Shown: positions 1-9,224, numbered from the stretch's first letter. The stretch is DNA of 64,000 bases from Pantoea agglomerans (GCF_021397715.1 NZ_CP090208.1:186001-250000), one strand, 5' to 3'. Numbers and translations: made by a program. The notes: generated by a model from the letters alone, not told the origin.

Positions 1-3000
1 CTGTTTACCGATGCGTTTAACCGTATCTCCCGTGCCGGCCTGGCGCTGGCCGTTCTGCCGCATGAAAGTTACTGGTCGCTGAAAGCGATCATTGTCACCC
101 TGTGGCGGCTGAATATCAGCCATCGCTACCTCAACGAGTGGAAGAGCGCCTCTGCATCCCCTTCGGCCGCCCATGATATGCGTCATTTTTACCGCTGCAT
201 GTGGATTAACCCACTGGCAGGCGTGGCGCTGGTGGTACTGACCGGGCTGTCGATGCCAGCGTTGATCCATATAGCCCTGGCGCTGGCGTTACTCTGGGCG
301 ATGACTCCGGCGCTGCTCAGCCGCATGAGCCAGCCGGTTGCCCCGCCGCGGATCGCATTGTCAGCCGCACAACAGGGTTTTCTGCGCCGCACCGCCCGTG
401 AAACCTGGGCCTGGTTCAGTGAGTTTGCCAGCGATGAAAACAACCATCTGCCACCGGATAATCTGCAGGAAATCCCGCAGATGCGGATAGCGCACCGCAC
501 CTCACCCACCAATATCGGGCTGTCGCTGCTGGCTAACCTTACCGCATGGGATTTTGGCTACGTCAGTCAGGATCGGGTGATCAGGCGATCGCTTGCTACC
601 CTCGATACCCTTGATCGGATGGAGCATTTCCGGGGCCATCTTTATAACTGGTATGACACGCAGACGTTACAGCCGCTCAACCCGCGCTATGTCTCCAGCG
701 TGGACAGCGGCAACATGGCGGCTCACCTGGTTACGCTGCAGGCCGGACTGGCGCAGTGGAAATACCAGCCGGTGATCTTACCGTCGCGCATGCTGGAAGG
801 TCTGCGTGATACGCTGTTGCTGATCCCGACGCAGCCCGGCACCCGCCAGCACGACCTGCTGGCTGACATCGACACCCGGCTACGGGCGATGGCACAGGCA
901 TCACCCGCGGAGCTGTTATCCGGACTGGAGGCACTGCTGCCGCTGAGCGCTGAAGCACAACAGCAGCATCAGCCGACAGGCCGCATCAACTGGCCAGCCC
1001 TGCTCCACCAGCAGCTGGATGACCTGGCCGGGGAGTGGCGTCGCTTTTTCAGTTGGGTCTCTCCGCAGGCGCCCTTCCCCGCTGAGATGCCGTCTCTGTT
1101 GTGGCTGGCTGAATTACGTCAGCATCGCCCTGGATTGACCCGGCAACAGAGCGATCCGGTGGTGTGGGCCGCCCGTGAGCGGATGGCCGCGCTGCTGGAG
1201 CTGGACAGCCGCCTTAGCGATCACGCCAGAATGGATTTCCGCTTCTTATATTTTCCGGCTACCTCGTTGCTCAGCGTGGGCTACAACATTGACAGCGGTC
1301 TGCCCGACGCCAGCAAATATGACCTGTTTCCGTCAGAAGTGCGGCTGACCCACTATTTCGCCATCTCCGCCAATCAGCTGCCCGCCAAAAGCTGGTTTGT
1401 GCTGGGTCGCTTATTTACCCGACTGGATAATCAGCCCGCCGTGATGTCGTGGAGCGGCTCGATGTTTGAATATCTGATGCCGCATCTGGTGATGCCGGTC
1501 TACCCCGATACACTGCTGGAAAAGATGGCGTTATCGGCGGTGAGGCAGCAGATCCGATCCGCGAAAGCTACCGGTACGCCGTGGGGCGTGTCGGAATCGG
1601 GATATGCCGCCTTTGACGTGAATCACAACTATCAGTACCGGGCATTCGGCACGCCAGAATTAGGGTTAAAACGCGGTCTGAATGATGATCGGGTGGTTGC
1701 GCCTTACGCCTCGCTGCTGGCGCTGATGGTCCTGCCGCAGGAGGCAACCGATAACCTGCTCAGGCTGAAAGCGATGGGCGCCAGGGGTGAATATGGCTAT
1801 TACGAGGCGCTGGATTTCACCGCCGACCGGCTGGCTCCCGGTCAGACATTTACCCTGGTCAAATCCTATATGGCCCATCATCAGGCGATGGGGTTTCTGG
1901 CGCTGTCACACCTGCTGCTGGGCGCGCCGATGGTGGCCCGCTTCATCTCCAGCGCGCTGTTTCAGTCGTCGCGCCTGCTGCTGCAGGAAACCGTGCCGGA
2001 TGATATCGAGCTGTATACACCGCGCCGCAGCTTTGACGAAGCTGTCGATAACAAACTGCAGCGGAGCGTGCCCGACCAGCGTGAGTTCAGCGGTTCCGAT
2101 CCGCGTCAGCCACAGCTTCAGCTGCTGTCCAACGCCAACTATCATCTGATGGTGACCCACTCCGGTGCAGGCTACAGCCTGTGGAAGGGGCTGGCGCTGA
2201 CCCGCTGGCGGGCAGACAGCACCAGCAATCACTACGGCACCTTCTGCTACGTCACCGATCATCATTCCGGCGACGTCATCAGCCACAGTTATCAGCCGAT
2301 CTGCAGTGCGCGGCCCGGCTATAAGGCCCGGTTCAATGATGCCGGCATTGAATTTGACGCAGCGGGCACCACGTTCAGCATCCATACCCATATCGTGGTC
2401 TCGCCGGAAGATGATGTTGAGATCAGACGGATAACGGTTACCAACCGTTCCCGTCAGCCGCGCCGGTTCGATATCACCAGCTATGCCGAAGTGGTGCTGG
2501 CACCGGCCGCCAGCGATATGGCCCATCCCGCCTTCAGTAACCTTTTTGTTCAGACAGAAATTTTGCCTGGGCTGGAAGCGATTCTGGCGCATCGCCGGCC
2601 GCGCGAAGAGCAGGAAGTGACGGCCTGGATGTTTCATGCGATGGCGATCCATGGCAATACCGACCGTGAAACCACCTATGAAACCGATCGGGCCCGGTTC
2701 CTCGGACGGGGCAATAGCCGCGCCAGCCCGCAGGCGCTGAAGCCTGGCGGTGAGCTGACCGGCCATCAGGGCGCAGTACTGGACCCGCTGCTGTCGATTC
2801 GCCAGACCGTCGCGCTCAAAGCTGGCGAAGCGGTCACCATCGATATGCTGTATGGCGTGACGCCGCAGCGCGACACCTCGATTGCGTTGATCGGGAAGTA
2901 CCGTAACCATATCAGCGCCGATCGGGTGTTCGAGCTCGCCTGGTCGCACAGTCAGGTTGCCCTGCGTCAGCTGAATATTCGCACTGAAGATACCGGCCTG

Positions 3001-5949
3001 TTTAATCAGCTGGCCAGTGCGCTGCTGTTCCCTTGCGCCGGGATGCGTGGCGACCTTAACAACCTGATGCAGAACCGGCTGGGTCAGGAGTCCTTATGGC
3101 GTCATGCGATATCCGGCGATCTGCCGATTCTGCTGGTACGTATCGGGAATAACGATCAGCTTGATTTGGTTACCACGGTTATCCAGGCGCATCAGTACTG
3201 GCGTCAGAAAGGCCTGACGATCGATCTGGTGATCATGAACAGCGATCAGGGCGGCTATCAGCAGAACCTCTACAACCAGCTCACCACCCTGATCCCGGCT
3301 GGAGAAGAGCGTCAGCAGGTCGACAAGCCCGGTGGTATCTTTATTCGGAAGAGTGAAAGTTTTTCCGCGGAAGATTTGCGGCTGTTGCTGAGCGTGGCGG
3401 CAGTGGTGCTGGAAGGCCGCGATGGCAGCCTGGCCGACCAGCTCAGCGTGCTGTTGAAACCGCCTCGCACACTGCCCGCTTATCCGTTTACCGCCACCCG
3501 CCCAACGCCTGAACCGGCGGCGGTGCATTTTGCCCCGGCGGGTTTGCAATTTTTCAACGGTTACGGCGGCTTTAGCGCCGATGGCCGTGAATATCACATT
3601 ATTCTTTCCGGCCAGCAGCAGACGCCTGCGCCCTGGAGTAACGTGCTGGCTAACAGCCAGTCAGGCAGCGTCATCTCTGAAAGTGGTCAGGCCTATAGCT
3701 GGTATGAAAACGCCCACGAATATCGCCTGACACCGTGGCACAACGATCCGGTGAGTGATAGCAGTGGTGAAGCGCTCTATTTACGTGATGAAGAGAGCGG
3801 CGATGTCTGGTCCCCCACGCCGCTTCCGATCCGGGGAAAAGGGGATTACCTGACCCGACACGGCTTCGGCTACAGCGGTTTTGACCACACGGAACAGGGC
3901 ATCAGCAGCACCTTAACGGTATTCATGGCTGAACAGGCACCGGTCAGGCTGTCATTGCTGACGCTGAGTAATCAGTCGGGACGGACACGCAATTTGTCGA
4001 TCACCGGCTACGTCGAATGGGTTCTGGGTGAGCTGGCGAGTCGCTCGGCCCGGCACGTAGTGACCTCAGCCGCTACGCTGGCTAGCGGCAATGCGGTGCT
4101 GGCTAAAAACTTCTATCACAGCGCGGGTTCAGCGCGTACCGCCTTTTTCGCCGTCACCGGCACACAGATTGCGCATAGCGGCAACCGGCTGGAGTGCCTC
4201 GGTCGTAACGGCACCACTCGGCAGCCAGCGATGATGAATTTTCGCGGCCTGTCGGGCAATACCGGCGCGGGTCTGGACCCCTGTGCTGCCCTGCAAACGC
4301 TGACGACGCTGATTGACGGTGACAGCCGCAGCTTTGTTTTTGCCCTTGGCGTGGGTGAGGATGAAACGGCAGCCAGCGCGCTGATGCAGCAACTGCTGTC
4401 AGTCGATCAGGCCAGCAATGAGCTGGCAAAGGTCAAGCGCTACTGGCAAAGCGTGCTGACGAAAGTGCAGATTCAGACGCCTGAACCGGCGGTTGATCTG
4501 CTGGTCAACGGCTGGCTGCTCTATCAGACGCTGGCCAGTCGCTTACTGGCGCGCAGCGGTTATTACCAGTCCGGCGGGGCCTACGGTTTTCGCGATCAAC
4601 TTCAGGACACGCTGGCGCTAACCCATGCGGCACCGCAGCGGCTGCGCGATCAGCTATTGCTGTGCGCATCGCGGCAGTTTATTGAGGGCGATGTTCAGCA
4701 CTGGTGGCATCCACCTGGCGGCCGTGGCGTCAGAACACGCTGCTCCGACGACTATCTCTGGCTACCCTATGCGCTGTGCCACTATGTTGAGGCCACAGAG
4801 GATAGGGCACTGCTGTCACAACCTGTCAGCTATCTCGAAGGCCGCTTACTGGCGGCGGATGAAGAATCGGTGTATGAGCTGCCTGGCACCAGCAAGGTCA
4901 GCGAAACGCTGTGGCAGCATGCGGTTCGAGCGGTGAAGCACGCCCTGCGCTTTGGTCAGCACGGCTTACCGCTGATGGGATCTGGCGACTGGAATGATGG
5001 CATGAGCACGGTCGGGATCGCTGGCAAAGGGGAAAGCGTCTGGCTCGGCTTTTTCCTCTATCGTGTGCTGACCCGTTTCGCCGCGCTGGCGGTTCAGATC
5101 GGTGACAACCCGACCGCCGCGCTGTGTCAGCGCCATGCGCAGGATCTTAAAACTGCGCTCAACGGTGCGGCCTGGGATGGCGAATGGTATCTGCGCGGCT
5201 TCTTTGACAGCGGCCAGACGCTTGGCTCTCACGTTGACCCTGAATGCCGCATCGACGCGATTGCCCAGAGCTGGTCGGTATTGTCCGGGGCGGGTGAAGC
5301 AGCCAAAAGTCAGTCTGCGATGAATGCGCTGTTCCGGCATCTGGTCGATCCGCAGAACGGGCTGATTAAATTGCTGACGCCGCCCTTTGATGGCGCAGGA
5401 CCTAATCCGGGCTACATTCGGGGCTACCTGCCCGGAGTGCGCGAAAATGGCGGGCAGTACACCCACGGTGCGCTGTGGGCGATTATGGCTTTTGCGGCAC
5501 GGCGGGAAACCGAACGTGCCTGGTCGCTGTTCTCGATGATTAATCCGGTTAATCACAGCAGCGATCAGCGGCGTTCGGCGATCTACAAAGTCGAACCCTA
5601 CGTGATGGCCGCGGATGTCTATGCGGCAGAAGGTCACAGCGGGCGCGGCGGCTGGACCTGGTACACCGGCTCTTCCGGCTGGGCCTGGCAGCTGATTACC
5701 GAAAGCCTGCTCGGGATCACCCGACGCGGCCCACGCCTCTCTGTCCATCCCCAGCTTCCCGCCGGGTGGCGCGAGATAAAAGTGGTCTACCGTGAAGGAG
5801 AAGGTATCTATAACATCACCGTGTCACGCGGAGAGGGCGAATGGCAGCTGTGGCTGGATGGCGAGCGGTGTGAAGGCGATGAAATAGTGCTGGAGAGCCT
5901 GCAAAAAGTGCATCAGGTAGTGATTCATCTGCCAGCCGAAAAGATCTGA
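1..5949 (+). CDS. Cyclic beta-1,2-glucan synthase (NdvB/ChvB family), 5'-truncated by the window
   Basis: The reading frame is open from base 1, so the true start lies upstream; 1982 residues are visible against about 2800 for the family. These inner-membrane enzymes polymerise UDP-glucose into beta-1,2-glucan (GT84), cyclise it and trim it, giving periplasmic glucans used in osmotic adaptation and host interaction. Hydrophobic segments lie near the visible start (roughly residues 65-105). The middle part (around residues 480-620) has the WSGSMFEYLMP and GVSESGYAAFD motifs of the glucoamylase-like cyclisation domain. The C-terminal third is a GH94-type phosphorylase domain with the acidic GSGDWNDGM motif near base 4980. 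The GT84 core is mostly or wholly outside the window. The first ATG in the window (base 178) is internal. Function is by family; product chemistry is not proven. Confidence 0.9.
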   Translation: MFTDAFNRISRAGLALAVLPHESYWSLKAIIVTLWRLNISHRYLNEWKSASASPSAAHDMRHFYRCMWINPLAGVALVVLTGLSMPALIHIALALALLWAMTPALLSRMSQPVAPPRIALSAAQQGFLRRTARETWAWFSEFASDENNHLPPDNLQEIPQMRIAHRTSPTNIGLSLLANLTAWDFGYVSQDRVIRRSLATLDTLDRMEHFRGHLYNWYDTQTLQPLNPRYVSSVDSGNMAAHLVTLQAGLAQWKYQPVILPSRMLEGLRDTLLLIPTQPGTRQHDLLADIDTRLRAMAQASPAELLSGLEALLPLSAEAQQQHQPTGRINWPALLHQQLDDLAGEWRRFFSWVSPQAPFPAEMPSLLWLAELRQHRPGLTRQQSDPVVWAARERMAALLELDSRLSDHARMDFRFLYFPATSLLSVGYNIDSGLPDASKYDLFPSEVRLTHYFAISANQLPAKSWFVLGRLFTRLDNQPAVMSWSGSMFEYLMPHLVMPVYPDTLLEKMALSAVRQQIRSAKATGTPWGVSESGYAAFDVNHNYQYRAFGTPELGLKRGLNDDRVVAPYASLLALMVLPQEATDNLLRLKAMGARGEYGYYEALDFTADRLAPGQTFTLVKSYMAHHQAMGFLALSHLLLGAPMVARFISSALFQSSRLLLQETVPDDIELYTPRRSFDEAVDNKLQRSVPDQREFSGSDPRQPQLQLLSNANYHLMVTHSGAGYSLWKGLALTRWRADSTSNHYGTFCYVTDHHSGDVISHSYQPICSARPGYKARFNDAGIEFDAAGTTFSIHTHIVVSPEDDVEIRRITVTNRSRQPRRFDITSYAEVVLAPAASDMAHPAFSNLFVQTEILPGLEAILAHRRPREEQEVTAWMFHAMAIHGNTDRETTYETDRARFLGRGNSRASPQALKPGGELTGHQGAVLDPLLSIRQTVALKAGEAVTIDMLYGVTPQRDTSIALIGKYRNHISADRVFELAWSHSQVALRQLNIRTEDTGLFNQLASALLFPCAGMRGDLNNLMQNRLGQESLWRHAISGDLPILLVRIGNNDQLDLVTTVIQAHQYWRQKGLTIDLVIMNSDQGGYQQNLYNQLTTLIPAGEERQQVDKPGGIFIRKSESFSAEDLRLLLSVAAVVLEGRDGSLADQLSVLLKPPRTLPAYPFTATRPTPEPAAVHFAPAGLQFFNGYGGFSADGREYHIILSGQQQTPAPWSNVLANSQSGSVISESGQAYSWYENAHEYRLTPWHNDPVSDSSGEALYLRDEESGDVWSPTPLPIRGKGDYLTRHGFGYSGFDHTEQGISSTLTVFMAEQAPVRLSLLTLSNQSGRTRNLSITGYVEWVLGELASRSARHVVTSAATLASGNAVLAKNFYHSAGSARTAFFAVTGTQIAHSGNRLECLGRNGTTRQPAMMNFRGLSGNTGAGLDPCAALQTLTTLIDGDSRSFVFALGVGEDETAASALMQQLLSVDQASNELAKVKRYWQSVLTKVQIQTPEPAVDLLVNGWLLYQTLASRLLARSGYYQSGGAYGFRDQLQDTLALTHAAPQRLRDQLLLCASRQFIEGDVQHWWHPPGGRGVRTRCSDDYLWLPYALCHYVEATEDRALLSQPVSYLEGRLLAADEESVYELPGTSKVSETLWQHAVRAVKHALRFGQHGLPLMGSGDWNDGMSTVGIAGKGESVWLGFFLYRVLTRFAALAVQIGDNPTAALCQRHAQDLKTALNGAAWDGEWYLRGFFDSGQTLGSHVDPECRIDAIAQSWSVLSGAGEAAKSQSAMNALFRHLVDPQNGLIKLLTPPFDGAGPNPGYIRGYLPGVRENGGQYTHGALWAIMAFAARRETERAWSLFSMINPVNHSSDQRRSAIYKVEPYVMAADVYAAEGHSGRGGWTWYTGSSGWAWQLITESLLGITRRGPRLSVHPQLPAGWREIKVVYREGEGIYNITVSRGEGEWQLWLDGERCEGDEIVLESLQKVHQVVIHLPAEKI

Positions 5950-5970
5950 ATAACGCCTGGCGGATTAACG

Positions 5971-5997
5971 GTGACGCTGCGGAGAAACCGCAGTCAC
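5971..5997 (+). terminator. Hairpin just after the glucan synthase gene, possible terminator
   Basis: An inverted repeat with inner arms CTGCGG/CCGCAG and outer arms GTGAC/GTCAC starts 21 bases after the stop codon. There is no U-tract, so it may be only a 3'-end stabiliser. Confidence 0.35.
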
Positions 5998-6213
5998 GAC
6001 GGTGGACGGCGCCAGCGATCACGCCAACGGCTGAGCTTACCGCGCAGTAGCTTGCTCATTCACACCACTGCGCTTGCCGCCCGCGTCATCAAGGGGCGGC
6101 GTGGGCGTGGGTGGCGTAAATCTTGCTGACCACGCTCCAGCGCCCGTTTATTTTCAGCTGTCCGGGATAGCGACGTCTGCGGACCAGAGTGGCGGTCTGA
6201 AACAAAGGAGTGA

Positions 6214-6387
6214 ATGAAGGAGCGTGAAGCGATACTGCAGGTGCTCAGGGCGAATCCGCACAGCGGCATCCGGGCCTTTCACCGCGGGCGCCCGGGCTGT
6301 TACGGTTACACGGAGGGGAAGCTGCTGATAGAGCACGCGGGCAGCCTTATTCCCAACGAAATCGTGCAGAAGCCCGTGATGTTTTGA
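6214..6387 (+). CDS. Small uncharacterised ORF (57 aa)
   Basis: An ATG with AAAGGAG shortly upstream opens a 57-residue frame rich in Arg, Gly and Glu, ending before the convergent Rpn gene. I recognise no family. The stretch between the glucan synthase stop and the Rpn gene (5950-6495) holds nothing else convincing and may be remnant sequence, since weak overlapping frames exist on both strands. Spacing between the Shine-Dalgarno and the ATG is short, which weakens the call. Confidence 0.25.
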   Translation: MKEREAILQVLRANPHSGIRAFHRGRPGCYGYTEGKLLIEHAGSLIPNEIVQKPVMF

Positions 6388-6495
6388 AGGTGCAGAATGC
6401 CCTGTGCGTGTCCGGGCGATGGCATAGTGACTTTCCGGGCGGCTGAACCTCACGGCTCAGCAGCGTGGCCGGAGCCGGAGAGGCTGCTGATTAAG

Positions 6496-6705
6496 TCAGT
6501 GGCGAATTTGTGCCAGGTCATCTTCGGTCAGGCCGGTCATTTTCATGACGGTGACGCGGTCAATTCCGTTCTGCAGCATGGTACGGGCAATTTTCAGCGT
6601 GGCTTCACGCTCGCCTTCGGTACGGCCCTTTTCAATACCACGCTGCTCACCGAGCTGAAGACCTTCTTCCCTGCCCTTCTGTTCGAGCTGTTGTGCGATG
6701 GTCAT
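6496..6705 (-). CDS. Candidate intragenic small Rpn protein (RpnS-like), in frame with the C-terminus
   Basis: Inside the Rpn gene, the codon for M245 is preceded by GGAG with 8 bases of spacing, a plausible ribosome binding site. Initiation there would give a 69-residue protein equal to the C-terminal helical tail. In some E. coli Rpn genes a short C-terminal product made from an internal start is known to inhibit the full-length nuclease. The site is seen in the sequence; the antitoxin role is inferred by analogy. Confidence 0.45.
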   Translation of the reverse strand: MTIAQQLEQKGREEGLQLGEQRGIEKGRTEGEREATLKIARTMLQNGIDRVTVMKMTGLTEDDLAQIRH

Positions 6706-7437
6706 AAGTGCGTCTCCATGTTGCGGCACACGCTGTGCCAGTTCGCGTACAAAGGCTTCGGCGTCGGCTGATTCGCCTGCCTGTACAATATAGTGTACCA
6801 GCGATATCACCTGTGATGAAGACAGATAGCCAGCCAGCAGAATGGGCACCAGCCGGTCGGTCAGTTCGGCCAGGTCCCGCTGATGGATGTGCTTCTGCAG
6901 AAGGGTCAGGGCAGCCATGCTGCGGTGGCCGGCAATTTCATCATCCGGAATGACGGTAACGTCAACCAGCGGGAAAGCCTGGCTGTAGAGCCTGCCTGCC
7001 AGCTCCGGGTCTTCAAACTCATCCAGCCACCGGGTGGAGTACGGATACGGGCTGCGTTTACCCGTATAGAACAGAACCGGTATCACCAGTGGCAACTTTT
7101 TATGCCCCGCCTCAAGGTGCCGCTGCATGGCGGCCACGGCATAGCGCACCAGGCGAAAGGCCATATGTTTGTCAGGCGAGGACTGATGCTCAATGAGTAC
7201 GTGAACGTAACCCTCTCCGGCAGTGGTTTTCACGCTGTAGAGCACGTCGCTGAAATACTGCCGCAGGTCATCCTCGACGAAGGAGCCGGATTCCAGCTTG
7301 AGCGTGCTGAGATCGCAGATATCGCGCAGCTCTGCGGGAAGGTGTAGTTCCATAAAATCCCGTGCAACTTCGGGCTGGGTAAGAAACTGCCTGAATGCGG
7401 CATCATGGGGCGTGGGGGTGTTATTCTTCTTTTTCAT
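6496..7437 (-). CDS. Rpn family recombination-promoting nuclease / putative transposase (PD-(D/E)XK)
   Basis: The 313-residue protein belongs to the RpnA-E (YhgA-like) family, DNA endonucleases that promote RecA-independent recombination and, for some members, act as toxic anti-phage effectors. Residues 10-95 show the family N-terminus (PHDAAFRQFL), then D64 in SDVLYSV and E83/Q85 in LIEHQSS, matching the PD-(D/E)XK core. The C-terminal 70 residues are charged, Glu/Gln/Lys/Arg rich and predicted helical (EKGREEGLQLGEQRG). No terminal inverted repeats or target duplication are evident, so it stands alone rather than inside an IS. It sits next to two gene remnants, an accessory setting. An internal start giving the C-terminal part alone is listed separately. 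Full length and the intact core suggest it is functional. Confidence 0.9.
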   Translation of the reverse strand: MKKKNNTPTPHDAAFRQFLTQPEVARDFMELHLPAELRDICDLSTLKLESGSFVEDDLRQYFSDVLYSVKTTAGEGYVHVLIEHQSSPDKHMAFRLVRYAVAAMQRHLEAGHKKLPLVIPVLFYTGKRSPYPYSTRWLDEFEDPELAGRLYSQAFPLVDVTVIPDDEIAGHRSMAALTLLQKHIHQRDLAELTDRLVPILLAGYLSSSQVISLVHYIVQAGESADAEAFVRELAQRVPQHGDALMTIAQQLEQKGREEGLQLGEQRGIEKGRTEGEREATLKIARTMLQNGIDRVTVMKMTGLTEDDLAQIRH

Positions 7438-7565
7438 TGGCTGATAGCCTGTGTATATTACCTCTCTCTATATTACCATGAATGTCCGCTGAATTAGCCT
7501 CAGAATGGAGGCAGTTTCGACAGTTTTCATGTAGAAGCGTGAAAGTTAGCTGCCAGAAAACTGGA

Positions 7566-8085
7566 ATGGAAACAAAAATACCTGAACGTTTAAAAGGGAT
7601 TTTTAAAATATTTAAATCGGAAGGACACCACCAGCGTGGCGAAGAAAATGAGAATGAGGACGTCTACGATACGCTGACGCCAAAGGTAAGTAATGATGCG
7701 CGAATGAATATTTCAAAGCGCTGGACTTCGCATTCTCAAAAAAAGATGTAAAAAACATCGCCGTTACCGGGCCTTACGGAGCAGATAAAAGTACGGTCAC
7801 CCTGTCTTATTTTGTTAGCCTGCTAAAAAAGATTACATAAATCTCTCTCTGGCAGATTTTCAATTCCAGGAAAGAGAGGATGAGCCGCCAGTAAATGCCG
7901 AGGTTGAATTAAGCATTGTTCAGCAGATCCTTTATAAAGAAAATAAAGACAACCTGCCGGATTCACGGGTTGACAGAATTCAAAGCAGGGATGTAAAACA
8001 TATCCTTACTCTGTTTTTAACCTCTGTCACTATACTGCTAGCTGTCTTCTTATTAACACTGTCTGTCTTTCCAAAGAATGTATTA
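7566..8085 (+). pseudogene. Remnant of a YobI-like P-loop ATPase gene, two frameshifts, 3' end lost
   Basis: Three frames together spell the N-terminus of a YobI-like P-loop NTPase. Frame one starts METKIPERLKGIFK and reaches VYDTLTPKV. After a shift near 7705, frame two gives EYFKALDFAFSKKDVKNIA and a damaged Walker A (GPYGADKST, with D where the family has G), ending at TAA 7838-7840. A second shift in an A-run near 7825 restores INLSLADFQF and then a transmembrane stretch (LTLFLTSVTILLAVFLLTL) around 8010-8070. The rest of the gene, normally over 1000 residues, is missing. The role of intact homologues is not established. The remnant runs straight into a TetR remnant. Confidence 0.65.
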
Positions 8086-8086
8086 T

Positions 8087-8577
8087 CCAGCCCTGTTTCT
8101 GGAAGCCGTGAATACTATGAGCAGGTTTACTGGCAGGCAACCTGGGCGCGGCTTAAAGAGGCACAGGAGATCACTGAGGCCATTGACACCTTCTTTAGCG
8201 AAGCAGCCGATATCCTGCTCTCCCCTTCGGCACCCTGTGGCTGCATGGTGGTTCTGGCGGCGATCAACGTCTTCGCCGAGTCGGCCGATGTGGACAGAGC
8301 CGCCAGGCTTCTCAGGCAGGAGGATAAAGATCTGTTTGAAAAACGGTTAACCAAAGCGGTGCAGCAGCAACAGCTGCCCGCAGAAACCGATACCGCCGCG
8401 CTGGCTACCGTGCTGAACACCCTGCTGGAAGGCATGTCGATTGAAGCGAAGGAAGGGGCCACGCCGGAAAGCCTGAAAATGATCGGCCAGCATGCCGTCA
8501 GGCTGCTGCAGCCGCTCAGCCACCGATCGCACAAAGTGCAACAGGCATTACTAGACGACCGGTCAGTTTTTAAATAG
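8087..8577 (+). pseudogene. TetR/AcrR-type regulator remnant lacking its DNA-binding domain
   Basis: From about 8087 the sequence matches the ligand-binding part of a TetR-family regulator: LFLEAVN in one frame, then after a shift near 8110 EQVYWQATWARLKEAQE, GCMVVLAAINVF and LNTLLEGMSIEAKEGA. The helix-turn-helix half is absent, replaced by the YobI-like remnant, with which the last part is in the same open frame. No plausible start lies upstream except an internal ATG at 8245, so a functional regulator is unlikely. The last codons overlap the 18-bp operator-like site in front of nemR. Confidence 0.6.
8548..8565. promoter_or_regulatory. Operator-like site 1 (NemR-type)
   Basis: TTACTAGACGACCGGTCA lies 24 bases before the nemR start and contains the palindrome GACCGGTC. 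The same 18 bases recur before nemA. This suggests autoregulation by the TetR-type repressor encoded just downstream. Confidence 0.6.
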
Positions 8578-8589
8578 AGTAGCCGCACT

Positions 8590-9171
8590 ATGAAAAAACA
8601 CGCGACAGATATGCGCCAGCACATCATTGATGTAGCTCGGGCGATTATTACGCACAAGGGCTACAGCGCCGTCGGGCTGTCTGAGATAGTCCAGGCTGCC
8701 GGTATTCCCAAAGGCTCGTTTTACTACTACTTCAAATCCAAGGAAGAGTTCGCTGAAGCGCTGCTGGAACACTACTTCAGCCACTATCTGCAGGAAGTCG
8801 ATAACCAGCTGAGCGGCACAGGAACAGCCAGAGAACGGCTGCTGCGTTACTTCGCTTTCTGGAAGACGACCCAGGGCGCAGACCTGCCGGAAAGCAAATG
8901 CCTGGTGGTCAAGCTCGGCGCGGAAGTCTGCGATCGGTACGACAACATGCGGCAGGTACTGGCGACCGGTACCCAGGAAATCGTGCGCAAAATTGCAGGC
9001 TGCATCCGGCTGGGACAGGAAGATGGCTCACTGCCTGCGGTAAGCGATGCCGATGAGCTGGCCGAAGAACTCTATCAGCTCTGGTTGGGCGCCTCCCTGA
9101 TGGCAAAAATTCACGATCCGGATAACGCCTTCGGTAAAGCAATGAAGGCGACCACACGGCTACTCGGGTAG
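8590..9171 (+). CDS. nemR: TetR family redox/electrophile-sensing repressor NemR
   Basis: The 193-residue protein has an N-terminal TetR helix-turn-helix (about residues 10-55, IVQAAGIPKGSFYYYFKSKEEF) and a ligand domain. The motif ESKCLVVKLGAEVCD places C104 at the position of Cys106 of E. coli NemR, the residue that senses hypochlorous acid, quinones and other electrophiles. NemR represses nemA and itself. Here nemA follows after 53 bases, with identical operator-like sites before both genes. The glyoxalase gene gloA, next to nemA in E. coli, is not present. Identification is good on motif plus context. Confidence 0.85.
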   Translation: MKKHATDMRQHIIDVARAIITHKGYSAVGLSEIVQAAGIPKGSFYYYFKSKEEFAEALLEHYFSHYLQEVDNQLSGTGTARERLLRYFAFWKTTQGADLPESKCLVVKLGAEVCDRYDNMRQVLATGTQEIVRKIAGCIRLGQEDGSLPAVSDADELAEELYQLWLGASLMAKIHDPDNAFGKAMKATTRLLG

Positions 9172-9189
9172 CCGTGTTTTTTTATCCAG

Positions 9190-9207
9190 TTACTAGACGA
9201 CCGGTCA
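9190..9207. promoter_or_regulatory. Operator-like site 2 (NemR-type)
   Basis: This is an exact copy of the 18-bp element at 8548-8565, located 17 bases before the nemA start codon in the short nemR-nemA gap. The position suits repression of a separate nemA promoter. Confidence 0.6.
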
Positions 9208-9224
9208 ACTATTAAGAGGTTTAC

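Noticed and set aside
1906..2949. A 347-codon open frame on the minus strand inside the glucan synthase gene
   Set aside because: It is antisense to a long, well-matched coding sequence, has no recognisable motif and shows the Arg/His/Gly-rich composition of a shadow frame.
6496..7437. An insertion sequence because of the transposase-like annotation of Rpn proteins
   Set aside because: No terminal inverted repeats or target duplications were visible; Rpn proteins are nucleases and do not define an IS.
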